Of a stretch of 64,000 nucleotides of DNA, positions 1 through 7,661 are shown piece by piece. A program made the translations under genes and the position numbers. Position 1 is the first letter of the stretch; each line of letters opens with the position of its first letter. Under the pieces are notes generated by a model, which made no database searches, was not told where the DNA came from, and worked only from the letters and a program-made list of their open reading frames with translations. The DNA comes from Streptomyces sp. SCSIO 75703. GTDB lineage: Bacteria > Actinomycetota > Actinomycetes > Streptomycetales > Streptomycetaceae. The stretch lies in assembly GCF_036607905.1 (NCBI RefSeq), contig NZ_CP144555.1, positions 6,014,001-6,078,000 on the forward strand, given 5' to 3'.

Positions 1-782
1 TCGACCTCAGCGGGATGACGGACGACAGCCCCGAGTACGTCCACCTGCTGGTGGAGGCCACCCGCCTGGCCTTCGCCGACCGCGACCGCCACCTCACCGA
101 CCCCGCCTTCCACGACATCCCGCTCGACGACCTGCTCTCCAAGGAGCACGCCGCCGAACTGAGCCGGCGCATCTCGGCCGACCCGGCGCCCGCGGTCCCC
201 TCGGCGCGCATGGGCGGCGACACCACGTGCAGCGTCGTCGTGGACTCGGCCGGCAACGCGGCCTCCGTGATCCAGAGCCTCTACCACGAGTTCGGCTCGG
301 GCTTCATCGCCGGGGAGACGGGCGTGCTGCTGCACAACCGCGGCTCCTTCTTCTCCCTCGACGAGGCGCACCCGAACCGCCTCGAACCCGGCAAGCGCAC
401 CTTCCACACCCTCATGCCGGGCATGCTCTTCCGCGGCGACGAACTCGACCTCGTGTACGGCACGATGGGCGGCGAAGGCCAGCCCCAGACCTCCAACGCC
501 CTGGTCACCCGGGTCGTCGACTTCGGCCGCGACGTCCAGTCGGCCATCGACGCGCCGCGCTGGCTCTACGGCCGCACCTGGGGCGACGAGCGCCGCGACC
601 TGCGGATGGAGAACCGCTTCCCCGCCGAGACGCTGGACCGGCTCCGCACCCGGGGCCACCCGGTCCGCGAAGTGCCGAGCTGGGACGGGGTGATGGGGCA
701 CGCCCAGGCCATCCGCGTCACCGACGACGTGCTGATGGGCGGCGCCGACCCCCGGGGCGACGGTCTCGCCCTGGGCTGGTGA
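1..782 (+). CDS. Gamma-glutamyltransferase family protein, 3' part
   Basis: The frame is open from the first base, so the gene begins outside the window and only about 260 C-terminal residues are seen. They cover the end of the large subunit and the small subunit of the Ntn-hydrolase fold. The self-cleavage site is visible as G-G-D-T-T-C, with the probable nucleophile Thr at codon 222-224, followed by SVVVDSAGNA. Further on are the FHTLMPG segment and the G-T-M-G-G-E-G-Q-P-Q-T loop typical of the family. Members remove or transfer gamma-glutamyl groups from glutathione and similar compounds, are often secreted, and autoprocess into two chains. The lactate-permease-type gene follows 40 bases later on the same strand and may be co-transcribed. 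The substrate cannot be told: many actinomycete paralogues are not glutathione enzymes. Confidence 0.88.
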   Translation, partial: DLSGMTDDSPEYVHLLVEATRLAFADRDRHLTDPAFHDIPLDDLLSKEHAAELSRRISADPAPAVPSARMGGDTTCSVVVDSAGNAASVIQSLYHEFGSGFIAGETGVLLHNRGSFFSLDEAHPNRLEPGKRTFHTLMPGMLFRGDELDLVYGTMGGEGQPQTSNALVTRVVDFGRDVQSAIDAPRWLYGRTWGDERRDLRMENRFPAETLDRLRTRGHPVREVPSWDGVMGHAQAIRVTDDVLMGGADPRGDGLALGW

Positions 783-822
783 CGCCCGCCCCCGCACGGC
801 CGGACGAGAGGAGTTCCCGAGA

Positions 823-2541
823 ATGGACAATGCGAGCATCTGGCTCTGGGCCGCCTCGCTGGCGCCGCTCGCCCTGCTGCTCTTCCTGATGATCGGACGG
901 GGCTGGGGGGCGGCGGAGGCCGGTTCGGTGGGGTGGCTCGTCGCCTCGCTGACCGCGCTCACCGTCTTCCACCTGCGCCTGGAATCGGTCGGGCTGGAGA
1001 CCGTCAAAGGGGTCGTCGAGGCCGTCACCATCGTGTACATCATCGTCTCGGCGATCCTCATCTACGAGGTCGCCAAGGAGGCGGACGCGTTCGTCCCGTT
1101 CCAGCGCGGGATGACCCGGCTCTTCGCCCATCCGCTGCTCCAGGTGATGGCGATCGGCTGGGTCTTCGCCTCCTTCCTCCAGGGCATCACCGGCTTCGGC
1201 GTGCCCATCGCGGTGTGCGCCCCGCTGCTCGTGGGCATCGGGGTGCGTCCGCTGCCCGCCGTCGTCATCGCCCTGGTGGGGCACGCCTGGAACAACACCT
1301 TCGGCACCCTCTCCGCCGCCTGGATCGGCATGAAGCAGGTCACCGACCTGTCGGCGGAGGAGTACGCCACGACCGCCGTCCAGACCTCCCTGCTGCTGTG
1401 GATGGTCAACCTGGTGGGCGGGCTGGCCATCTGCTGGCTCTACGGACGGCTGCGCGGCGTGTGGGAGGGGCTGCCCGCGGTCCTGGTGATCTCCCTCGCG
1501 CACGGCGGGGTCACCCTGGCCCTGTCGCAGTGGGACGACACGCTGAACGGCTTCGCCGCCGGCCTCGTCGGCCTGCTGGTGGTCGCCGCCCTCGCCCGCC
1601 TGCCCCGGTACCGCCGTCCCTCCCGGGTGACGGACAGCCCCGTCTTCGAGCCCGGCGGCCCCACCACGACGGCCCCGGCCGGGGAACCCGCACCGGCGGC
1701 GGAGCCCGCGTCGGGGCGGGAGCCCGCCCCGGACCGGCCGGCCCCCGCGCCCAGCGCCCCGGCCGGCGGCCCCGCCCCCGTGGCCGCACCGGCCGGCGGT
1801 CCCCCCGTACCGGCCGCCGCGATGTCGCTGAACAGCGCGTTCCTGCCGTACTCCACCCTGCTGGTGGTGACCGGGGTGGTGCTGCTGATCGGCCCCCTGA
1901 AGAGCGTGCTCAGCAGACCCACCGTCGACGTGGACTTCCCCGCCGTCACCACCGGGCTCGGCTTCACCACCCCCGCCACCACGTCGACGCTGGCGCTGCT
2001 GACGCACGCGGGGACGCTCCTCCTCGTCACCGCCGTGATCAGTTACGTCCTCTACCGCCGGGCGGGGCACCTGCGGCAGCGGGCGTACCGCTCCATCCTG
2101 AGCGGCACGGTGGAGAAGGCGATCGGCCCGACCATCGCCGTGGTGACCCTCGTGGCGATGGCCTCCGTGATGCAGGGCTCGGGCCAGGCCGACGTCCTGG
2201 CGACCAAGGTGGCCGCCTGGACCAGCGGGATCTACCTGCTCCTCGGCCCGTACATCGGGGTCTTCGGCACCTTCATCACCGGCTCCAACCTGTCCAGCAA
2301 CCTGCTCTTCGGCGCCTTCCAGCAGACCACCGCGCAGGCGGCCGGGCTCAGCACCGCCCATGTCCTCAGCGCCCAGACCACCGGCGGCGCGCTGGGCACG
2401 ATGATCTCCCCGAGCAAGATCCTGCTCGGCACCACCACCGCCGGGATCTCCGGCCAGGAGGGCCGGGTCCTGCGGCGCACCCTGCCGCTGACCCTCGTGA
2501 TGACCGCCCTGGCCGGGCTGCCGTTCTTCCTGCTCGGGTAG
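823..2541 (+). CDS. L-lactate permease (LctP) family transporter
   Basis: Integral membrane carrier of 572 residues. Hydrophobic segments run through most of the length. The family signature is clear at about residues 121-160 (GITGFGVPIA, then V-G-H-A-W-N-N-T-F-G), as is the C-terminal FITGSNLSSNLLFG segment. Characterised relatives (LldP/LctP, GlcA) import lactate or glycolate with protons. An odd feature is a Pro/Ala/Glu-rich loop at about residues 265-334 in the middle of the protein, longer than in enteric relatives and probably a cytoplasmic linker. The ATG at 823 has GAGGAG about 9 bases upstream. It lies between the gamma-glutamyltransferase and a small membrane protein on the same strand, so the three may form one unit. 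Lactate itself as substrate is only a family-level guess. Confidence 0.85.
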   Translation: MDNASIWLWAASLAPLALLLFLMIGRGWGAAEAGSVGWLVASLTALTVFHLRLESVGLETVKGVVEAVTIVYIIVSAILIYEVAKEADAFVPFQRGMTRLFAHPLLQVMAIGWVFASFLQGITGFGVPIAVCAPLLVGIGVRPLPAVVIALVGHAWNNTFGTLSAAWIGMKQVTDLSAEEYATTAVQTSLLLWMVNLVGGLAICWLYGRLRGVWEGLPAVLVISLAHGGVTLALSQWDDTLNGFAAGLVGLLVVAALARLPRYRRPSRVTDSPVFEPGGPTTTAPAGEPAPAAEPASGREPAPDRPAPAPSAPAGGPAPVAAPAGGPPVPAAAMSLNSAFLPYSTLLVVTGVVLLIGPLKSVLSRPTVDVDFPAVTTGLGFTTPATTSTLALLTHAGTLLLVTAVISYVLYRRAGHLRQRAYRSILSGTVEKAIGPTIAVVTLVAMASVMQGSGQADVLATKVAAWTSGIYLLLGPYIGVFGTFITGSNLSSNLLFGAFQQTTAQAAGLSTAHVLSAQTTGGALGTMISPSKILLGTTTAGISGQEGRVLRRTLPLTLVMTALAGLPFFLLG

Positions 2542-2583
2542 CGCCCGCCGCGCCCGCCCCACCCCCACGGAATGGAGAGACGC

Positions 2584-2763
2584 ATGAACCCCACCGCACG
2601 CACCCAGGCGTGGTCGACCCTGGCGGCGGCCCTCGCCCTCCCGCTCCTCTACCTCGGCGGCACCCACACGATGCTGCCGCTCTCGCTCCTCGGCCTCGCC
2701 GTCTTCACGGTGAGCATGATGATCCCGCCGCTCCTGCGGTTCACCTCCCGCCCGCGCGCCTGA
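2584..2763 (+). CDS. Small membrane protein, 59 aa
   Basis: A short protein with two hydrophobic stretches (about residues 10-28 and 31-50) and a basic C-terminus (FTSRPRA). The ATG at 2584 is chosen over the one at 2572 because GGAGAG sits 4 bases before it, which is a normal ribosome-binding site, whereas the upstream ATG has none. It starts 42 bases after the LctP-type permease and probably shares its transcript; small hydrophobic partners of carriers are common. I do not recognise a family and assign no function. Confidence 0.6.
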   Translation: MNPTARTQAWSTLAAALALPLLYLGGTHTMLPLSLLGLAVFTVSMMIPPLLRFTSRPRA

Positions 2764-2793
2764 CCCGGCCGGGCACGGGCGGGCCGGAGCCGT

Positions 2794-3555
2794 TCAACCG
2801 GGCAGGTCACGCCGCATCAGGGTGCTGCCCAGCCCGGTGGCCGCCGCCCGTACCTGCGCCACGAACCGCTCCGGCCGGAACCGGCCGGTCGGACCGGCCA
2901 CGCTGATCGCGGCCAGCGCCTCGTCGTCGCGCCCCAGCACCGGGGCGGCGAGGCAGAGCAGCCCCACGGTGGACTCCTCGCGTTCGAAGGCGACCCCCGT
3001 CTCCCGGGCCTCGCGCAACTGGCGGCGCAGGGCGCCGGGGGCGACCACGGTCCTCGGGGTGCGCCGCTCCAGGGGCCCCTCCAGCACCTCCCGCCGCAGC
3101 CCGGGACCGGCGTGGGCGAGCAGCGCCTTGCCGATGGCGGTGCAGTGCAGCGGCATCCGGCCCCCGGTGCGCGAGGGGGCCCTGGCCTGGCGGTGTCCGC
3201 CGATCTTGGCGACGTAGACCACGTCACGGCCCTCGCGGACGCCGAGGTGGACCGTCTCCCGGGTGCGTTCGTACAGGTCCTGGAGGAACGGCATCGCCAC
3301 CTCCAGCAGGCTCCGCTCGGGCGCCGCGAGCATCCCCAGTTCGAAGAGGCCGCCGCTGGGGCGGTAGCCGCCGTCGACCCGGTCGAGCAGCCGCTGCTCG
3401 ACCAGGGCCCCGGCCAGCCGGTGCGCGGTCGCCTTGTGCAGACCCGTGCGCCGCACCAGTTCGGCGAGGCCGACGGCGCCCTCGTCGGGCCGGAAGGCCC
3501 GCAGGATCGCCACCGCCTTGCCCAGCACCGTGTCCAGCCCGGTCGTCACCGCCAT
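2794..3555 (-). CDS. IclR family transcriptional regulator
   Basis: 253 residues: an N-terminal winged helix-turn-helix (about residues 8-70; LAELVRRTGLHKATAHRL) followed by the IclR effector-binding domain (about 80-245; LHCTAIGKALLA, G-L-L-C-L-A-A-P-V). IclR proteins bind small aromatic or keto acids and repress or activate neighbouring catabolic genes. It is divergent from the hydratase at 3625, with 69 bases between the starts, so it most likely controls the lower meta-cleavage operon and itself. The ATG at 3555 starts the conserved helix-turn-helix; the open frame continues upstream but that part overlaps the divergent hydratase gene and is not IclR-like. Confidence 0.92.
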   Translation of the reverse strand: MAVTTGLDTVLGKAVAILRAFRPDEGAVGLAELVRRTGLHKATAHRLAGALVEQRLLDRVDGGYRPSGGLFELGMLAAPERSLLEVAMPFLQDLYERTRETVHLGVREGRDVVYVAKIGGHRQARAPSRTGGRMPLHCTAIGKALLAHAGPGLRREVLEGPLERRTPRTVVAPGALRRQLREARETGVAFEREESTVGLLCLAAPVLGRDDEALAAISVAGPTGRFRPERFVAQVRAAATGLGSTLMRRDLPG

Positions 3556-3566
3556 GGGGCCAGCGT

Positions 3567-3590
3567 ATCGCTGAGCGAGACGAATCGCTG
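3567..3590. promoter_or_regulatory. Probable IclR operator between regulator and hydratase
   Basis: The 69-base divergent gap holds a cluster of related half-sites: ATCGCTG occurs at 3567-3573 and again at 3584-3590, exactly 17 bases apart. AGCGA (3574-3578) pairs with TCGCT both immediately to the left (3568-3572) and to the right (3585-3589). Its position suits control of both divergent genes. The assignment to the adjacent IclR protein is inference. Confidence 0.5.
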
Positions 3591-3624
3591 GTTCCGGCCG
3601 GTGAACCGGGCACACAGTGACACC

Positions 3625-4449
3625 GTGACCGACAACGAAGCGCTCGCCTCCGCGAGCAACTCCGCCATCGCCGCCGCGGTCGCGCGGCTCGCCGAGGCGT
3701 CCGCCTCCGGGGTGCCGCGCCCGCCCGTGCGCGACCTCATCGGCCGCGACGACCTCGCCGCCGCGTACGCCGTCCAGGCGGCGCTGACCGAGCGCCGGCT
3801 CGCCGCGGGCGCCCGGACCACCGGCCGCAAGATCGGCCTGACCTCCGAGGCGGTGCAGCGCCAGCTCGGCGTCGACCAGCCCGACTTCGGCGTCCTCTTC
3901 GACGACATGGCCCACACCGACGGCGCCACCGTCCCCGCCGGGAGCGTGCTCCAGCCGCGCGTCGAGGCGGAGGTCGCGTTCGTGCTCCGCGCCGGCCTGG
4001 CCGACGGGCCGCTGGACACCGAGCAGGTCCGCGACGCCGTCGGGTACGGCGTCGCCGCGCTGGAGATCTGCGGCAGCCGCATCGCCGACTGGGACATCAG
4101 CCTCGCCGACACCGTGGCCGACAACGCCTCCGCCGGCGCCTACGTCCTGGGGACCGACCGGCGCACCCTGGCCGAGACCGAGCCGGCGGACGTCGTCATG
4201 TCGATGAACGTCAACGGCACGGAGGTCTCCACCGGCACCGGCGCCGCCTGCCTGGGCGACCCCCTCGCCGCCGTCGCCTGGCTGGCCCGCACCGCCCGCG
4301 CCTTCGGCGAGCCGCTGCGCGCGGGGGACGTCGTCCTGTCCGGCGCGCTCGGCCCCATGCACCCGGTCTCCCCGGGCGACACCGTCACCGCCACGCTCTC
4401 CGGCTTCGGCTCCGTGACCGTCCGCTTCGGGACGGGGGAGGCGGCATGA
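3625..4449 (+). CDS. mhpD: 2-keto-4-pentenoate (2-hydroxypenta-2,4-dienoate) hydratase
   Basis: 274 residues, the usual size for the family (about 260-270). It adds water to 2-hydroxypenta-2,4-dienoate to give 4-hydroxy-2-oxovalerate, the first step after hydrolytic meta-cleavage. Seen: the GRKIGLTSEAVQRQLGVDQP segment, P-R-V-E-A-E-V-A-F with its metal-binding acidic residues, A-L-E-I-C-G-S-R-I-A-D-W and the C-terminal S-G-A-L-G-P-M-H-P-V. The GTG at 3625 is chosen because it starts the conserved protein and leaves a promoter region towards the divergent IclR gene. The stop overlaps the next start by 4 bases (ATGA), so translation is coupled to the dehydrogenase. Regulation is probably by the adjacent IclR. 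Confidence 0.93.
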   Translation: MTDNEALASASNSAIAAAVARLAEASASGVPRPPVRDLIGRDDLAAAYAVQAALTERRLAAGARTTGRKIGLTSEAVQRQLGVDQPDFGVLFDDMAHTDGATVPAGSVLQPRVEAEVAFVLRAGLADGPLDTEQVRDAVGYGVAALEICGSRIADWDISLADTVADNASAGAYVLGTDRRTLAETEPADVVMSMNVNGTEVSTGTGAACLGDPLAAVAWLARTARAFGEPLRAGDVVLSGALGPMHPVSPGDTVTATLSGFGSVTVRFGTGEAA

Positions 4450-5390
4450 GCGCGACGAAGGCAGCCATCATCGGGTCCGGGAACATCGGCACCGACCTGA
4501 TGATCAAGGTGCTGCGCGGTGCCGGGCACCTGCAGATGGGCGCCATGGTGGGCATCGACCCCGCCTCCGACGGTCTGGCCCGCGCCTCCCGGCTCGGCGT
4601 CCCGGTGACCCACGAGGGCGTGGACGGGCTGATCGGGCTCCCCGGATTCGACGAGATCGACATCGTCTTCGACGCGACCTCGGCCGCGGCCCACACGGCC
4701 AACGCCGCGCGGCTGGCCCCGTTCGGCAAACGGCTGATCGACCTCACCCCGGCCGCGATCGGACCCTACGTCGTGCCCGCCGTCAACCTCGACGAGCACC
4801 TCGACGCCCCGAACGTCAACATGGTCACCTGCGGCGGCCAGGCCACGATCCCGGTCGTCGCCGCGGTCGGCCGCGTCGTGCCCGTGGAGTACGCGGAGAT
4901 CGTCGCGTCCATCGCCTCGAAGTCCGCCGGCCCCGGCACCCGCGCCAACATCGACGAGTTCACCGAGACGACCTCGGCGGCCATCGAGCGGGTCGGCGGC
5001 GCCCGCCGCGGCAAGGCGATCATCATCCTCAACCCGGCGGAACCGCCGCTCATCATGCGCGACACGGTCTTCTGCCTGGTCACCGCGCCCGACCCGGACG
5101 TCCGGGAGGAGATCAAGCGCTCGGTGGAGGCGATGACCGCCGACGTCGCCGCGTACGTGCCCGGCTACCGGCTCAAGCAGGAGGTGCAGATCACCGAGAT
5201 CCCCGCGGACCACCCGGCGGACACCCTCCTCGCCGACGGCGCGACCCGCCCCACCCACCAGGTGTCGGTCTTCCTGGAGGTGGAGGGTGCCGCGCACTAC
5301 CTCCCGGCCTACGCCGGCAACCTCGACATCATGACCTCCGCCGCCCTGCGGGTCGCGGAGCGCCTCGCGGCGCGAAAGGCAGGCCACTGA
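4446..5390 (+). CDS. mhpF: Acetaldehyde dehydrogenase (acetylating)
   Basis: 314 residues. It converts acetaldehyde, CoA and NAD to acetyl-CoA and normally forms a channelling complex with the following aldolase. Seen: the Rossmann motif GSGNIGTD at about residues 10-17, D-A-T-S-A-A-A-H-T-A-N-A, and the catalytic Cys at about 129 in M-V-T-C-G-G-Q-A-T-I-P. The middle section (EIVASIASKSAGPGTRANID) is highly typical of BphJ/MhpF/DmpF proteins. Overlap by ATGA with the hydratase upstream and by one base with the aldolase downstream shows a tightly coupled operon. Confidence 0.96.
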   Translation: MSATKAAIIGSGNIGTDLMIKVLRGAGHLQMGAMVGIDPASDGLARASRLGVPVTHEGVDGLIGLPGFDEIDIVFDATSAAAHTANAARLAPFGKRLIDLTPAAIGPYVVPAVNLDEHLDAPNVNMVTCGGQATIPVVAAVGRVVPVEYAEIVASIASKSAGPGTRANIDEFTETTSAAIERVGGARRGKAIIILNPAEPPLIMRDTVFCLVTAPDPDVREEIKRSVEAMTADVAAYVPGYRLKQEVQITEIPADHPADTLLADGATRPTHQVSVFLEVEGAAHYLPAYAGNLDIMTSAALRVAERLAARKAGH

Positions 5391-6415
5391 TGGGCATCCC
5401 GGTCTTCATCCAGGACGTCACACTGCGGGACGGCATGCACGCCGTACGCCACCGGATCACCCCGGACGACGTCCGGCGCATCGTCACCGCGCTCGACGAG
5501 GCCGGTGTCGACGCCATCGAGGTGGCGCACGGCGACGGACTCGCCGGCGGGTCCGTCACCTACGGACCCGGCTCGCACACCGACGGAGAGTGGATCGAGG
5601 CCGCCGCCTCGGTGCTCAAGCGCGCCCGTCTGACCACGCTGTTGCTGCCGGGCGTCGGCACCCTCCAAGACCTGCGCAGGGCCCACGACCGCGGGGTGCG
5701 CTCCGTGCGGATCGCCACGCACTGCACCGAGGCCGACATCTCCGCCCAGCACATCGCCGCGGCCCGGGACCTCGGCATGGACGTCGCCGGTTTCCTGATG
5801 CTCTCCCACATGGCCCCGCCGGAGGAACTGGCCCGGCAGGCCAAGCTGATGGAGTCCTACGGCGCCCACTGCGTGTACGTCACCGACTCCGGCGGCCGGC
5901 TCACCATGCGGGACGTGGCCGACCGGGTCCGCGCCTACCGGGACGTCCTGGACGCCGGGACCGAGATCGGCATCCACGCCCACGAGAACCTGTCGCTGTC
6001 GGTCGCCAACTCCGTCGTCGCCGTGGAGAACGGCGTCCGCCGCGTCGACGCCTCGCTCGCCGGCCACGGCGCGGGTGCGGGCAACTGCCCGCTGGAGGCG
6101 TTCGTGGCCGTCGCCGACCTGTCCGGATTCGAGCACGGCTGCGATGTGTTCCGGCTCCAGGACGCCGCCGACGACCTGGTGCGGCCCCTCCAGGACCGCG
6201 CGGTGCGCGTCGACCGGGAGACGCTCACCCTCGGATACGCGGGGGTCTACTCGTCCTTCCTCCGCCACGCGGAGGCCGCCGCCGGCCGGTACGGGGTCGA
6301 CGTCCGCGACATCCTCATGGAGTGCGGCCGGCGCCGGCTGGTGGGCGGGCAGGAGGACATGATCGTCGACATCGCCCTGACCCTGGCGGCCGGGCGCGAG
6401 GCACGGCCGGAGTGA
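5390..6415 (+). CDS. mhpE: 4-hydroxy-2-oxovalerate aldolase
   Basis: 341 residues, the standard length. It cleaves 4-hydroxy-2-oxovalerate into pyruvate and acetaldehyde, passing acetaldehyde to the dehydrogenase. Seen: D-V-T-L-R-D-G-M-H-A near the N-terminus with the metal-binding Asp (about 14) and catalytic His (about 21), and the H-A-H metal ligands at about 196-198 followed by ENLSLSVANS. The gene starts on the last base of the dehydrogenase stop codon. It ends the three-gene block. No ring-cleavage dioxygenase or product hydrolase lies next to it; those activities are encoded at about 58.7 and 61-63 kb in the same window. Confidence 0.96.
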   Translation: MGIPVFIQDVTLRDGMHAVRHRITPDDVRRIVTALDEAGVDAIEVAHGDGLAGGSVTYGPGSHTDGEWIEAAASVLKRARLTTLLLPGVGTLQDLRRAHDRGVRSVRIATHCTEADISAQHIAAARDLGMDVAGFLMLSHMAPPEELARQAKLMESYGAHCVYVTDSGGRLTMRDVADRVRAYRDVLDAGTEIGIHAHENLSLSVANSVVAVENGVRRVDASLAGHGAGAGNCPLEAFVAVADLSGFEHGCDVFRLQDAADDLVRPLQDRAVRVDRETLTLGYAGVYSSFLRHAEAAAGRYGVDVRDILMECGRRRLVGGQEDMIVDIALTLAAGREARPE

Positions 6416-6776
6416 CCATGGCCCGCCCCGTCCGTCCGCCCGTTCGGCGCGGCGCGGCGCGAGCGGCGCGCCGCCGAGTGCCGCCGGCGCGTCGGCCGGT
6501 TCGCGCGGGGGGCCACCGGGCGGTTTGCCGTCGGTCGTCCGCGGGGGTGCCGTGGGCATCCTCGCGGACGACAGATCGAGCCCGCGAGGAGTGCGACCGG
6601 CTCGTGACGGACGTCACCGCCCACCACTGACACCGCCCACCACTGACACCGCCCACGACCGGCACCGGCCGCCGAGGCCGGCGGGCCGCCGGGCGCGGCG
6701 GGGACGCCGAAGGTGAACGCGAAGCCGGCACACCCGCCGGTGTCGCGCGCCCGTCCGTCGCGCCGCGGGCCGGGAC
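6416..6776. other. Gene-free gap with short tandem repeat
   Basis: The 361 bases between the aldolase stop and the end of the convergent IclR gene hold no convincing gene: the open frames here are unlike anything recognisable. GC-rich inverted sequence near 6446-6472 could end the aldolase transcript. A short tandem repeat lies at 6615-6656. Confidence 0.5.
6615..6656. repeat. 16-bp tandem repeat, 2.6 copies
   Basis: The unit CACCGCCCACCACTGA is present at 6615-6630 and 6631-6646, followed by a partial third copy (CACCGCCCAC) at 6647-6656. It lies in the non-coding gap between convergent genes. Slippage is the simplest origin; no function is implied. Confidence 0.85.
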
Positions 6777-7553
6777 TCACCCCTGTCCGGCCAGGTCCCG
6801 CTCCAGGGCGCGGGCCGCGGTGTCGAGGGCGGCGACCAGGGCCTGGAGGTGGTGCGGGTCGTAGCGCACGCTCGGCATCGAGAGCGAGAGGCCGGCCAGC
6901 GCGGCGCCGTCCGCGTCGCGCACCAGGACCCCGACGGCCACCAGCCCGCGTTCGGAACGCTCCCGGTTCACGGCGAACCCGTTGCGCCGCAGCCGCCTCA
7001 GTTCCGTCCGCAGCCGGGCCAGGTCCGGCCGCTCCGCCGGACGGTCGCGGTAGCGGTCCTCGAAGTAGACCTCCTCCAGTTCCTCGTCCGGGAGGTCGGC
7101 GAGCAGCAGCAGCCCCGCCGTCGTGCGGTGGGCCGGGAACACCATCCCCTCCCGGGAGCCGACCCGCAGCGTCTGCCGGCTCTCGACGCTGGCGATGAAG
7201 CGGGCCGTGTCCCCGGTCCGCACGATCAGGCTCGCGGTCTCGTCCAGCAGGTCCACGACCCGGTGCAGATGGGGCAGGGCCGCCGCCCGCAGCCGGGACA
7301 CCAGCGACTGGGAGTGCGCCGCCAGTTCCAGCACCGGCCCCGCCCGGTAGACGCGGTCCTCGCCCTGCACGGCGAAGTCCCGGTAGACCAGCATCGCCAG
7401 CACCCGGTGCGCGGTCGAGCGGGCCACCCCCAGCCGCTCGGCGAGCTGCGAGACGGTCGCCCCGCCCTCCATCTGGAGGATCGTCGCCGCGCGCAGCGCG
7501 TGGTCCACGCTGGCGATCGGGTACGGCGGCGGCGTCTTGAGCGGTTTGTCCAT
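6777..7553 (-). CDS. IclR family regulator of the gentisate operon
   Basis: 258 residues with an N-terminal winged helix-turn-helix (about 15-75; VSQLAERLGVARSTAHRVLAM) and an IclR effector domain (about 85-250; MVFPAHRTTAGLLLL). It is divergent from the gentisate dioxygenase gene and shares a 108-base control region carrying a clear inverted repeat, so it is the likely gentisate or salicylate-responsive regulator. The ATG at 7553 is chosen because it keeps the divergent promoter region free; extension upstream would run into the inverted repeat. Confidence 0.92.
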   Translation of the reverse strand: MDKPLKTPPPYPIASVDHALRAATILQMEGGATVSQLAERLGVARSTAHRVLAMLVYRDFAVQGEDRVYRAGPVLELAAHSQSLVSRLRAAALPHLHRVVDLLDETASLIVRTGDTARFIASVESRQTLRVGSREGMVFPAHRTTAGLLLLADLPDEELEEVYFEDRYRDRPAERPDLARLRTELRRLRRNGFAVNRERSERGLVAVGVLVRDADGAALAGLSLSMPSVRYDPHHLQALVAALDTAARALERDLAGQG

Positions 7554-7603
7554 GGCGCGGCCCTTCCCGGAACGAGCCGCCCGGACCTCTCCCCGGCGAC
7601 CCG

Positions 7604-7643
7604 GGATTCTGCTTTCCAGAATCCTCGTGTTCTTCCTGAGGAT
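7604..7643. promoter_or_regulatory. Operator for the gentisate operon
   Basis: A perfect 8-base inverted repeat, GGATTCTG-N5-CAGAATCC, occupies 7604-7624 between the IclR gene and the gentisate dioxygenase gene. A second, overlapping pair ATCCTC (7621-7626) and GAGGAT (7638-7643) follows. The first repeat has the size and symmetry of an IclR operator and lies 38 bases before the dioxygenase start. Binding by the adjacent IclR is inferred. Confidence 0.65.
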
Positions 7644-7661
7644 AAGGCCCAGGCTGGGAGC

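Noticed and set aside
718..2667. 649-codon open frame on the minus strand
   Set aside because: It is antisense to the LctP-type permease, whose membrane-protein signature is unmistakable. Its own protein is Gly/Arg/His-rich and unlike any family.
2794..4362. IclR frame extended to 522 codons
   Set aside because: The upstream part is antisense to the hydratase gene, and a normal IclR protein begins at 3555.
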